Source: an uncultured Prevotellaceae bacterium (lineage in GTDB: Bacteria > Bacteroidota > Bacteroidia > Bacteroidales > Bacteroidaceae). Taken from it: a DNA stretch of 64,000 nt. The stretch is from assembly GCA_946188395.1 (NCBI GenBank), contig CAMHUU010000009.1, forward strand, positions 18,980-82,979, read 5' to 3'. This document shows, piece by piece, positions 55,454 to 63,894 of the stretch. Below the pieces are notes generated by a model. The model made no database searches, was not told the DNA's origin, and worked only from the letters and a program-made list of their open reading frames with translations. Each line of letters opens with the position of its first letter. Positions within the stretch are counted from its first letter, which is position 1. Position numbers and translations under genes: made by a program.

Positions 55454-57316
55454 CTACACCTGCTGCATGTCATGCAGCCTCTTATAATACCCATCTTTCT
55501 CCAACAGCTCCTCATGACTGCCGCGTTCCACAATCTTTCCTTCGTGCAACACACAGATCTCATCGGCATTCTTAATGGTCGACAGCCTGTGGGCAATGGC
55601 TACCGTGGTACGTGTCTTCATCAGTCGCTCCAAGGCATCTTGCACCAGGCGCTCACTCTCGGTATCAAGGGCCGAGGTGGCCTCATCCAAAATCAGAATG
55701 GGTGGATTCTTCAGAATGGCACGGGCAATACTGACACGCTGGCGCTGACCACCACTCAGCCTGCCTCCTCTATCACCGATATTGGTGTCAAACTGCTGTT
55801 CCGACTGCATGATGAAGTCGTAGGCATTGGCTATCTTGGCAGCTTCGGCAATCTGCTCGTCTGTGGCGTTATCCACGCCAAACGAGATGTTGTTCCTAAA
55901 CGAGTCATTAAACAGAATGGCCTCCTGGTTCACGTTACCAATCAACTGGCGCAGGTCGTGGATACCCAAATCCTTCACATTAATGCCATCGATGAGCACC
56001 TCACCTTCCTGCACATCATAATAGCGGGGGATAAGGTCTACCAGCGTCGACTTACCTGAACCCGACTGTCCCACAATGGCTATGGTCTTACCCTTCGGAA
56101 TCACGAGGTTTATATCCTTCAATACATAATGTATTTCTGCGTTTTCTGCGCTATCTGCGGGACCTAGATTATACCCGAAACTGACGTTCCGGAACGCTAT
56201 CTCGTGCTCAAACGAAGCGATATGCTGCGGGTGCTCCACCTCCTGGATGCTATCCTCAGCCATCAGAATCTTGTCCACACGCTCCATCGAGGCCAGACCT
56301 TTAGGGATGTTATAACCGGCCTTCGAGAAGTCCTTCAGGGGATTGATGATGGAGTAGAGCATCACCATATAGTAGATGAAGATAGGGCCCGACAGTGCCT
56401 GGTAGTTCAGCACCAACACACCGCCAAACCACAACACGATGACAATCATGATGGTACCCAGAAACTCACTCATGGGGTGTGCTGACGACTGGCGGATATT
56501 CACGCGCATGATGTCATCACGATAGGCGGAATTGATTTGGTCGAACCTGCGGTTCATCTTCCCTTCAGCACAGAAGGCCTTGATGATGCGCAGGCCGCCT
56601 AAGGTCTCTTCCACCTGACTCATCGTATCACTCCACAGGGCCTGGGCCTTGATGCTCTGGGCCTTCAGCTTACGGCCTACATAACCCATAAACCATCCCA
56701 TAATGGGTACGATGATGAGCGTAAACAGTGTCAGCTGCCACGAGATGAAGATCAGTGCGGCAAAGTAGCTGATGATGAGGATGGGGTTCTTAAACAGCAT
56801 CTCCAGCGACGACATGATGGAGTTCTCTATCTCCTGCACGTCACCACTCATGCGGGCAATGATGTCTCCCTTGCGCTCTTCCGAGAAGAAGCCCAGTGGC
56901 AACGAGGTGATCTTCTGGTACAACTGGTTGCGGATGTCTCTCACCACACCAGTACGGATAGGGATGATGGTCGCTGCAGCCAGAAAGTAGGCACCGGTCT
57001 TCAGGAAGGTGGTCGCCCCCAGGAAGATGCCAATCAACAGCAGCGTTGTGGTCTGTCCGTAGTCAGCAATCAGTCCATTCACGTAGTAGTTCATGTTGTT
57101 CATCAGCACGGTCTGGATATTACCCCAGTCCCACGCCATATAACTCGTGGCAGTCTCTGCATCACTGGTCTGGAACAGAATCTGCAGGATGGGAATCAGT
57201 GCCGCGAACGAAAAGATGTTCAGCACTGCCGACAATATATTGAATACAACGCTCAGAACGAGGTATTTCTTATACGGTGGCACAAACCGCCTGAGTACAT
57301 TCAGAAACTCTTTCAT
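55454..57316 (-). CDS. MsbA-like ABC transporter (permease-ATPase)
   Basis: Walker A GQSGSGKST; RLSGGQRQRVSIARAILKNPPILILDEATSALD. Confidence 0.93.
   Translation of the reverse strand: MKEFLNVLRRFVPPYKKYLVLSVVFNILSAVLNIFSFAALIPILQILFQTSDAETATSYMAWDWGNIQTVLMNNMNYYVNGLIADYGQTTTLLLIGIFLGATTFLKTGAYFLAAATIIPIRTGVVRDIRNQLYQKITSLPLGFFSEERKGDIIARMSGDVQEIENSIMSSLEMLFKNPILIISYFAALIFISWQLTLFTLIIVPIMGWFMGYVGRKLKAQSIKAQALWSDTMSQVEETLGGLRIIKAFCAEGKMNRRFDQINSAYRDDIMRVNIRQSSAHPMSEFLGTIMIVIVLWFGGVLVLNYQALSGPIFIYYMVMLYSIINPLKDFSKAGYNIPKGLASMERVDKILMAEDSIQEVEHPQHIASFEHEIAFRNVSFGYNLGPADSAENAEIHYVLKDINLVIPKGKTIAIVGQSGSGKSTLVDLIPRYYDVQEGEVLIDGINVKDLGIHDLRQLIGNVNQEAILFNDSFRNNISFGVDNATDEQIAEAAKIANAYDFIMQSEQQFDTNIGDRGGRLSGGQRQRVSIARAILKNPPILILDEATSALDTESERLVQDALERLMKTRTTVAIAHRLSTIKNADEICVLHEGKIVERGSHEELLEKDGYYKRLHDMQQV
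56134..56162. repeat. 9-nt array (TCTGCGnnn family) within msbA-like CDS
   Basis: atttctgcgttttctgcgctatctgcgggac, - strand GPADSAENAEI; same words at 63180-63212. Confidence 0.8.
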
Positions 57317-58662
57317 ACGTTTTCTCCTAATAGTGTTGCACTGGTCGAGCCAGTGATCCGCACCCTCACAATTTCACCGATATGATGCCCTGCCTTGGGG
57401 AACACCACCATCTTATTCTGCTCCGTACGTCCGCAGAGCTGCTCGCGCGAGCGCTTCGAGAAACCTTCCACCAACACATCAAACTCCTTACCCTCGTCTT
57501 TCTTGTTCTGTTGGGCCGAGATCTCCGTCTGCAGGGCGATGAGCTCGTTCAACCTGCGGATCTTCTCCTCTTCAGGGACATCATCGGGCAGATGCTTCGA
57601 GGCATAGGTACCGGGGCGCTCCGAGTATTTAAACATAAAGGCCGAATCATAGCCCACCTCACGCATCAGACTCAGCGACAACTGATGGTCCTCCTCGGTT
57701 TCACTGTGGTAACCCACGAAGATGTCTGTCGACAGACCACAGTCAGGGATAATCCTGCGGATGGCTGCTACGCGGTCCAGATACCATTCGCGGGTGTATT
57801 TGCGGTTCATGAGTTTCAGGATACGGTCCGAACCACTCTGTACAGGCAGGTGGATATGCTTACATACGTTGGGCATCTCGGCAATGACCTGCAAGGTCTC
57901 GTCACTCATGTCCTTCGGATGACTCGTGGTAAAGCGCACCCTCATCTCCGGCACCTCCTCAGCCACCTTCCGCAACAATTGCGGAAAATCATTTCTCATT
58001 TCTCCTTTCTCATTTCTCATTTCGTAAGAGTTTACGTTCTGCCCCAGCAGGGTGACCTCCTTAAATCCCCTGTCACGCAGGTCGCGTACCTCTCTTAATA
58101 TGCTCTCCACATCTCGTGAACGCTCGCGACCACGGGTGTAGGGCACGATACAGTAGTGGCAGAAATTGTTGCAGCCTCGCATGATGCTCACAAAACCGCC
58201 AATCTTATGTCCCAGTCCGATGCGCTGGGGTACTACATCGCGATAGGTCTCGTTGGTCGAGAGCTCGATGTTCATGGCCTTATGACCAGTCTCTGCCTGG
58301 GCAATGAGGTCGGGTAGCGACAGATAGGCGTCAGGACCTGCCACCAGGTCGCAGTGGTGATGCTCCAACAGGTCTTCCTTCACGCGCTCTGCCATACAGC
58401 CCAGCACACCGATGATCAACCCTTTCACCTTGTCCCCTTCACCTTTACTCCTTTGTCTCCGCAAAGCGTCGAGGGCCTCCAGACGGTGATAGATTTTCTG
58501 CTCGGCATTGTCGCGTACGGAACAGGTGTTCAGGAATACGGCGTCAGCCTCTTCAAGCGTCTCTGTGGTCTCGTAGCCAGCCATCTGCATCACAGAGGCC
58601 ACAACCTCTGAATCAGCCACATTCATCTGGCAACCATATGTTTCAATATACAGCTTTTTCAT
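57313..58662 (-). CDS. miaB: tRNA-2-methylthio-N6-dimethylallyladenosine synthase MiaB
   Basis: KKLYIETYGCQMNVADSEVV; SIMRGCNNFCHYCIVPYTRGRERSR; FTTSHPKDMSDETL. Confidence 0.96.
   Translation of the reverse strand: MKKLYIETYGCQMNVADSEVVASVMQMAGYETTETLEEADAVFLNTCSVRDNAEQKIYHRLEALDALRRQRSKGEGDKVKGLIIGVLGCMAERVKEDLLEHHHCDLVAGPDAYLSLPDLIAQAETGHKAMNIELSTNETYRDVVPQRIGLGHKIGGFVSIMRGCNNFCHYCIVPYTRGRERSRDVESILREVRDLRDRGFKEVTLLGQNVNSYEMRNEKGEMRNDFPQLLRKVAEEVPEMRVRFTTSHPKDMSDETLQVIAEMPNVCKHIHLPVQSGSDRILKLMNRKYTREWYLDRVAAIRRIIPDCGLSTDIFVGYHSETEEDHQLSLSLMREVGYDSAFMFKYSERPGTYASKHLPDDVPEEEKIRRLNELIALQTEISAQQNKKDEGKEFDVLVEGFSKRSREQLCGRTEQNKMVVFPKAGHHIGEIVRVRITGSTSATLLGENV
57990..58023. repeat. Heptanucleotide array (ATGAGAA / TTTCTCA) within miaB
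   Basis: catttctcatttctcctttctcatttctcatttc, - strand EMRNEKGEMRND. Confidence 0.9.
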
Positions 58663-58819
58663 ATTTTTCTTCTTATTTGGGTGCAAAATTACGAAAAGTC
58701 GAGCGCAAAACAAAGAAACTTGTTTCTTTTTTTGCCGAGACGGAGTAATTTCGCTGTCCCTGACAGCAAAATTACAAATTATTTTCTTATCTTTGCAGGC
58801 AAAACAGAAATATTAACGT

Positions 58820-59671
58820 ATGGAACTGATAAAGAATAAGGAATTTGGCGGCGAACGCCCGCTTTTTGCCACCCATGACCTCCGCTTGGAGAATGTCATC
58901 ATCACCGATGGCGAGAGTGGCATCAAACAGTGCCAGAACATGCAGGCCTCTGGTTGTCGCTTCTATGGCAAGTATCCCTGGTGGCATGTCGATGGAGCCC
59001 TCATCGAGGACTGCTACTTTGCGGTGGGGTCGCGTTCGGCCATCTGGTATACCAACGATCTGGTGATGCGTCGCTGTCGTATCGATGGTCCTAAGTTTTT
59101 CCGCGAGATGCACAACGTGGAACTCGAGGATGTCAATATTACTGATGCCGATGAGACTTTCTGGAAAATCAAGGACCTGCGTCTGAAGAATGTCACCCTG
59201 CATGGGGGCACCTATCCGTTTATGTTCAGCGAGAACATCTATGTCGACGGGCTGAACAGCGATGCGAAGTATGTGTTCCAATACTGCAAGAATGTTGAGG
59301 TGCACCATGCCAAGATCCTTACCAAGGACTCCTTCTGGGAGTGCGAAAATGTCACGGTTTATGACTCCGACCTCGATGGCGAATACCTGGGCTGGCACTC
59401 AAAGAATGTGCGTTTGGTGAACTGTCACCTGACGGGCGAACAGCTGTTGTGCTATACCGATAACCTCATCCTCGAAAACTGCACCTTCGACAAGTCCTGT
59501 GACCGTGTCTTCGAGTACTCTACCGTCCAGGCCGACATCCGTGGTCATATCGAGAACATCAAAAACCCCACCTCTGGTCATATCGTCGCTGATAGCATTG
59601 GTTCCATCACCATCGATGAATATGTCCGCCAACCCAACGACTGTGTGATAGAGGTAAGAAGTAAGAGGTAA
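58820..59671 (+). CDS. DUF3737-like beta-helix protein
   Basis: NKEFGGERPLFATHDLRLENVIITDGESGIKQCQNMQASGCRFYGKYPWWHVDGALIEDCYF; repeating CxF/LxNC motifs. Confidence 0.85.
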   Translation: MELIKNKEFGGERPLFATHDLRLENVIITDGESGIKQCQNMQASGCRFYGKYPWWHVDGALIEDCYFAVGSRSAIWYTNDLVMRRCRIDGPKFFREMHNVELEDVNITDADETFWKIKDLRLKNVTLHGGTYPFMFSENIYVDGLNSDAKYVFQYCKNVEVHHAKILTKDSFWECENVTVYDSDLDGEYLGWHSKNVRLVNCHLTGEQLLCYTDNLILENCTFDKSCDRVFEYSTVQADIRGHIENIKNPTSGHIVADSIGSITIDEYVRQPNDCVIEVRSKR

Positions 59672-59702
59672 GAAGGTTGATGTATGATGTTTGATGTCTA
59701 AT
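59649..59702. repeat. Two adjacent heptamer arrays (GAGGTAA; TGATGTN)
   Basis: agaggtaagaagtaagaggtaagaag ... tgatgtatgatgtttgatgtctaatg. Confidence 0.8.
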
Positions 59703-59773
59703 GAAAAAATAATAAATCGCGTCGTCCCGCGATACCAAAACACCGCGAGGGGCTGGCGGTTTCTGCAGACCCG

Positions 59774-59812
59774 AGTTTTTCCCCTTCCCTGAGGGGAGGG
59801 ACTATAGGGTGA
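59774..59812. repeat. Divergent third copy of C/G-rich dispersed repeat
   Basis: ttttccccttccctgaggggagggactatagggtgaggtgg; reverse complement begins CCACCTCACCCTATAG.. like copies 1 and 2. Confidence 0.55.
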
Positions 59813-59937
59813 GGTGGAGCCCCTTTAGGATAACCGATGGAGTAGCGAGCGCAGAACCATGCTTGCATGAGTTTTGCCGAGTCACGACAGAGGTCGACAA
59901 AGTCAAAGGGGACGGGGGATTTCGAAAAAGATAAAAT

Positions 59938-61137
59938 ATGAATTATAATTTCGACGAAATTATTGCCAGAAAAGGAACTGGCTGTGTCAAATGGGATTCT
60001 CCATGTTCTGTGCTCGGCGGTTTTGCCGCCGAGTCTTCCCTCATTCCCCTTTGGGTGGCCGATATGGACTTTGCCGTAGCCCCTGCCATCCAGGAAGCTA
60101 TTAAGCGTCGTGCCCAGCACCCTGTCTTTGGCTATACCCATGTTCAGGACGACTACTACGAAGCCGTCATTTCGTGGTTTAAGCGTCGCCACCAGTGGCA
60201 CATCCAGCGCGACTGGATCCTCTACACCACCGGTGTGGTCCCCGCCATGTCTGTAGCCATCAAGGCCCTTACCATGCCCGGCGAAAAGGTCCTCATCCTC
60301 TCTCCCGACTACAACTGTTTCTTCTCTAGCATCCGCAACAATGGCTGCGAAGTTTCCGAGTGTGTGTTGACACCACTCACTCCTCACTCCTCACTCCACA
60401 CTCCACATTTCGAGGTCGATTGGGCTGATTTCGAATCCCTCTGCGCTGACGAGAAAACCACCGTCTTCCTCCTTTGCAACCCCCATAACCCCACAGGACG
60501 TGTCTGGACCCGCGAGGAACTGCAGCGCATGGCTGACATCTGCCACAAGCACCATGTGCGCATCGTGAGCGATGAAATCCATTGCGAACTCATCATGCCC
60601 GGCCACACCTTCGTGCCTATGGGTACAGTGGACCCTGATGCCATCATCCTCAACTCCCCCTCGAAGTCGTTTAACATCGCAGGCCTCCAGATGGCCAACA
60701 TCATCTGTCAGGATGCCGAAACGCGTCGTCGCTTAGACCGCGCCATCAATATCAACGAGGTCTGCGATGTCAATCCCTTTGCCCCAGAGGCTGTCAAGGC
60801 TGCCTATAACGACAGCGAGGACTGGATTGACGCCCTCAACCTCTACCTCTGGGACAACTATCGTGCTCTCTGCGATTTCGCTGCCCAGCACCTCCATCAA
60901 TGGCGCGTCATGCCCCTCGAAGGCACCTATCTCGTCTGGGTCGACGTCTCCGCAGCCTGTTCGGTGAACGGCGGTTTTGTCGCCGCCTACTGCGACCACA
61001 TCCTCCAGCAAACTGGCGTCTGGCTCAACCCCGGCACGATGTATGGCCCTGTCTCTGGCGAGGGCTACCTCCGTATCAACATCGCCTGTCCCCGCACCCT
61101 CCTCATGGAAGCATTAAATAGAATTACACAAATATGA
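59938..61137 (+). CDS. PatB/MalY family pyridoxal-phosphate aminotransferase / C-S lyase
   Basis: RKGTGCVKWD; LWVADMDFAVAPAIQEAIKRRAQHPVFGY; LCNPHNPTGRVW; SDEIHCELIMPG; SPSKSFNIAGLQ. Confidence 0.93.
   Translation: MNYNFDEIIARKGTGCVKWDSPCSVLGGFAAESSLIPLWVADMDFAVAPAIQEAIKRRAQHPVFGYTHVQDDYYEAVISWFKRRHQWHIQRDWILYTTGVVPAMSVAIKALTMPGEKVLILSPDYNCFFSSIRNNGCEVSECVLTPLTPHSSLHTPHFEVDWADFESLCADEKTTVFLLCNPHNPTGRVWTREELQRMADICHKHHVRIVSDEIHCELIMPGHTFVPMGTVDPDAIILNSPSKSFNIAGLQMANIICQDAETRRRLDRAININEVCDVNPFAPEAVKAAYNDSEDWIDALNLYLWDNYRALCDFAAQHLHQWRVMPLEGTYLVWVDVSAACSVNGGFVAAYCDHILQQTGVWLNPGTMYGPVSGEGYLRINIACPRTLLMEALNRITQI
60374..60407. repeat. Heptanucleotide array (CACTCCT family) within PatB/MalY CDS
   Basis: cactcactcctcactcctcactccacactccaca, encodes PLTPHSSLHTP. 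Confidence 0.85.
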
Positions 61138-63143
61138 AGAACGAAGTTAATTTCTGGTCAGTGACATGGGGTGTCCTCATGGCTGTCCTGTTTTCCGCAG
61201 CTGCTGCCTACCTGGGCCTGAAGGTCGGTCAGGTGTTCGAGGCTGCCATTCCTATTGCCATCATCGCCGTAGGTGTCTCTGCCGCTGCCAAGCGCAGCAA
61301 TGCCTTGCGCGAAAACGTCATCATCCAGTCCATTGGTGCCTGTTCCGGTGCTGTGGTCGCTGGCGCCATCTTTACCCTTCCTGCCATCTACATCCTGCAG
61401 GCGAAGTACCCCGAGATGAGTGCCGACTTCCTGAAGATCTTCATCGCCTCCCTGTTGGGTGGCGTCTTGGGCATCTTGTTCCTCATTCCCTTCCGTCGTT
61501 ATTTCGTCGAAGCCCCGCAGGAACAGTTCCCCTTCCCGGAAGCCACTGCCACCACCCAGGTCCTCAAAAGTGGCGCCACTGTGCCCGATGCATCAGCATC
61601 GGGGGCTTCTGCCGCTGGTTCGGTGCCCAGCGATTCTGTCGCTGGGACCTCTGCTTCCTCCCAGGCGCGCCCCCTGCTCATTGCTGGCCTTGTGGGTGGC
61701 CTCTACGATTTCATCGTGGCTACCTTTGGCTGGTGGAACGAAAACGTCACCTCGCGCATGATACCCTATGGCGACGACCTGGCCGAGAAAGCCAAACTCG
61801 TGTTTAAGAACAACACCGGCGCTGCTGTATTAGGTCTGGGCTATATCATCGGTTTCCGCTATGCCCTCATCATTACGCTGGGCTCGCTGTTTGTGTGGTG
61901 GCTCGTAGTGCCGGGCATGGCCCTGCTGTTCCCCGATACCATCCTCAACGACTGGAACCCCGCTATCACGACTGCTGTGGGCGACATGTCTCCCGAACAA
62001 ATCTTCACCTCTTACGGTAAGTCGATAGGCATTGGTGCCATCGCCATGGCAGGCATCATTGGCATCATCAAGTCGTGGGGCGTCATCAAAAGCGCCGTAG
62101 GCCTCGCCACCAAGGCTGGTGCCTCTGACGCCCCCGCCTCTCCTGCCGCTGGTTCGGTGCCCAGCGATTCTGTCGCTGGGGCTGCCGGAAAGCCGGCAGC
62201 TTCCTCCGCTGACCTCCCCTTCCGCTTCATCGCCATTGCCTCCATCGTTACCCTTATCCTCACCTTCCTGTTTTTCTGGTTTGGCGTCATGGATGGCAAT
62301 CTGCTTTTTGCGGCTGTGGCCATCATCCTGACGGCTGTCATTGCCTTCCTGTTTACCACCGTGGCAGCGAATGCCATTGCCATTGTGGGTTCTAACCCCG
62401 TCTCTGGCATGACGCTCATGACGCTCATCCTGGCCTCGGTAGTCATGGTCGCTGTGGGTCTGAAGGGCACGGGCGGCATGGTGGCAGCACTCATCATGGG
62501 TGGTGTGGTCTGTACGGCCCTCTCGATGGCGGGCTCGTTTATTACCGACCTGAAAATCGGTTACTGGTGTGGTACGGAGCCCCGCAAGCAACAGACGTGG
62601 AAGTTCCTGGGTACGCTGGTCAGTGCAGCCACCGTGGGTGGTGTCATGATGTTGCTCAACGAGACCTACGGCTTTGCCTCAGGTGCACTGGCTGCTCCAC
62701 AGGCTAATGCCATGGCAGCAGTCATCGATCCGCTGATGAATGGGGTAGGGGCCCCCTGGCCGCTCTATGCCCTGGGTGCTGTTATTGCCGTGGTGCTCAC
62801 GCTGTGTAAGGTGCCTGCCCTGGCCTTTGCCCTCGGTATGTTCATCCCCATGGAACTCAACGTTCCCCTGGTCATCGGTGGTGCCATCAGCTGGTATGTC
62901 ACCTCGCGTTCTAAGGACGAGGCCACCAACAAAGCCCGTGGTGAGAAGGGCAACCTCATCGCCTCTGGTTTCATCGCTGGTGGAGCCCTCATGGGAGTCA
63001 TCAGTGCCCTGCTGCGCTTCGGAGGCATCTCGTTCGATTACGCCACCTGGTGGTCCAACCCCCTCTCAGAGCTCTGCTCCCTCGTGGCCTACATCCTCCT
63101 CATCCTCTACTTCATCCGCGCCACCAAACCCGCTCAAACATAA
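61134..63143 (+). CDS. OPT family oligopeptide transporter
   Basis: TWGVLMAVLFSAAAAYLGLKVGQVFEAAIPIAIIAVGVS; many TMs; KEAPQEQFPFPEATATTQVLKSG-like OPT motif (EQFPFPEA). Confidence 0.9.
   Translation: MKNEVNFWSVTWGVLMAVLFSAAAAYLGLKVGQVFEAAIPIAIIAVGVSAAAKRSNALRENVIIQSIGACSGAVVAGAIFTLPAIYILQAKYPEMSADFLKIFIASLLGGVLGILFLIPFRRYFVEAPQEQFPFPEATATTQVLKSGATVPDASASGASAAGSVPSDSVAGTSASSQARPLLIAGLVGGLYDFIVATFGWWNENVTSRMIPYGDDLAEKAKLVFKNNTGAAVLGLGYIIGFRYALIITLGSLFVWWLVVPGMALLFPDTILNDWNPAITTAVGDMSPEQIFTSYGKSIGIGAIAMAGIIGIIKSWGVIKSAVGLATKAGASDAPASPAAGSVPSDSVAGAAGKPAASSADLPFRFIAIASIVTLILTFLFFWFGVMDGNLLFAAVAIILTAVIAFLFTTVAANAIAIVGSNPVSGMTLMTLILASVVMVAVGLKGTGGMVAALIMGGVVCTALSMAGSFITDLKIGYWCGTEPRKQQTWKFLGTLVSAATVGGVMMLLNETYGFASGALAAPQANAMAAVIDPLMNGVGAPWPLYALGAVIAVVLTLCKVPALAFALGMFIPMELNVPLVIGGAISWYVTSRSKDEATNKARGEKGNLIASGFIAGGALMGVISALLRFGGISFDYATWWSNPLSELCSLVAYILLILYFIRATKPAQT
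61584..61646. repeat. Palindromic coding insert 1 in OPT gene
   Basis: CCCGATGC-ATCA-GCATCGGG hairpin, then CTGCCGCTGGTTCGGTGCCCAGCGATTCTGTCGCTGGG (61609-61646). Confidence 0.85.
62143..62200. repeat. Palindromic coding insert 2 in OPT gene (identical 38-mer)
   Basis: CTGCCGCTGGTTCGGTGCCCAGCGATTCTGTCGCTGGG (62143-62180), then GCTGCCGG-AAAG-CCGGCAGC hairpin. Confidence 0.9.
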
Positions 63144-63179
63144 TCTGTGCAATCTGTGCCATCTGTGTGCATTTAAATA

Positions 63180-63212
63180 ATTTCTGCTATTTCCGCGATT
63201 TCTGCGGGACAT
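63180..63212. repeat. TCTGCG-type array downstream of OPT gene
   Basis: atttctgctatttccgcgatttctgcgggac; preceded by ATCTGTGCA array at 63143-63170. Confidence 0.75.
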
Positions 63213-63331
63213 TCTTCCATGTTTTGGACCCAAAAACAAGAAATTTTGCTGTTAAAATGAAATTTTTCGCCAAAAAGTTTGCGAGATTCGAAAAAACATA
63301 TTACCTTTGCACCCGCTTAACAGCAAAACCT

Positions 63332-63408
63332 GCTTCAGTAGCTCAGTTGGTTAGAGCACCTGACTGTTAATCAGGGGGTCGTTGGTTCAAGCCCATCCTG
63401 AAGCGCCA
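63332..63408 (+). tRNA. tRNA-Asn(GTT) with encoded CCA
   Basis: GCTTCAG TA GCTCAGTTGGTTAGAGC A CCTGA CTGTTAA TCAGG ... GTTGG TTCAAGC CCATC CTGAAGC G CCA; TTACCTTTG promoter box upstream. Confidence 0.93.
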
Positions 63409-63426
63409 CATAAAAGGCTGAAAATC

Positions 63427-63457
63427 AAGGAGTTAGAGACAATCTAACTCCTTTTTT
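63427..63457 (+). terminator. Terminator after tRNA-Asn
   Basis: AAGGAGTTAGA-GACAA-TCTAACTCCTTTTTT. Confidence 0.85.
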
Positions 63458-63739
63458 CATGCTTACAAATTAACAGGCTGAACAAATGGTGTACAATGAC
63501 TACCCTCTGAGATTACTAAAATTTTGACATGATAAGCATTCATCCACTATCGGCTGATAGCTTATTTAAACGATGAACTTATAGTTCTTCACCCTGATTT
63601 TCAGCCAATTCTTGCCTGTTAAACTTTCCTAATCGATGATGCGCCCACCCTTAATTTGCAATATTCGGGTTGCAATTCACTATGACAAATTGCGGCAGGA
63701 ATAAAAAATAAATATTGCAGAATAGACACGAAGAAGCCC

Positions 63740-63894
63740 GCCAACTGACCTCGATCTTGATATTCAATGCCTCATTAAGCGGGTGCTTATCGAGCGTGGC
63801 GGGACTTCTCCCAACGTATATGTAGTGAAAGGTGCTCTACATAGTGAACATATCTGGCTCTACCGGTTTCTTCGAGCGGCGAATCTTTGACATA
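63740..63894 (+). pseudogene. Degenerate ORF remnant, possibly C-terminal winged helix of a Fic-family protein
   Basis: Frame reads TDLDLDIQCLIKRVLIERGGTSPNVYVVKGAL..*, no start; an EEARQLTSIL segment in another frame suggests frameshift. Confidence 0.25.

Noticed and set aside
59700-59937. Known riboswitch (e.g. SAM type) upstream of PatB/MalY gene
   Set aside because: No recognisable conserved riboswitch core; segments are better explained by dispersed repeat copies.
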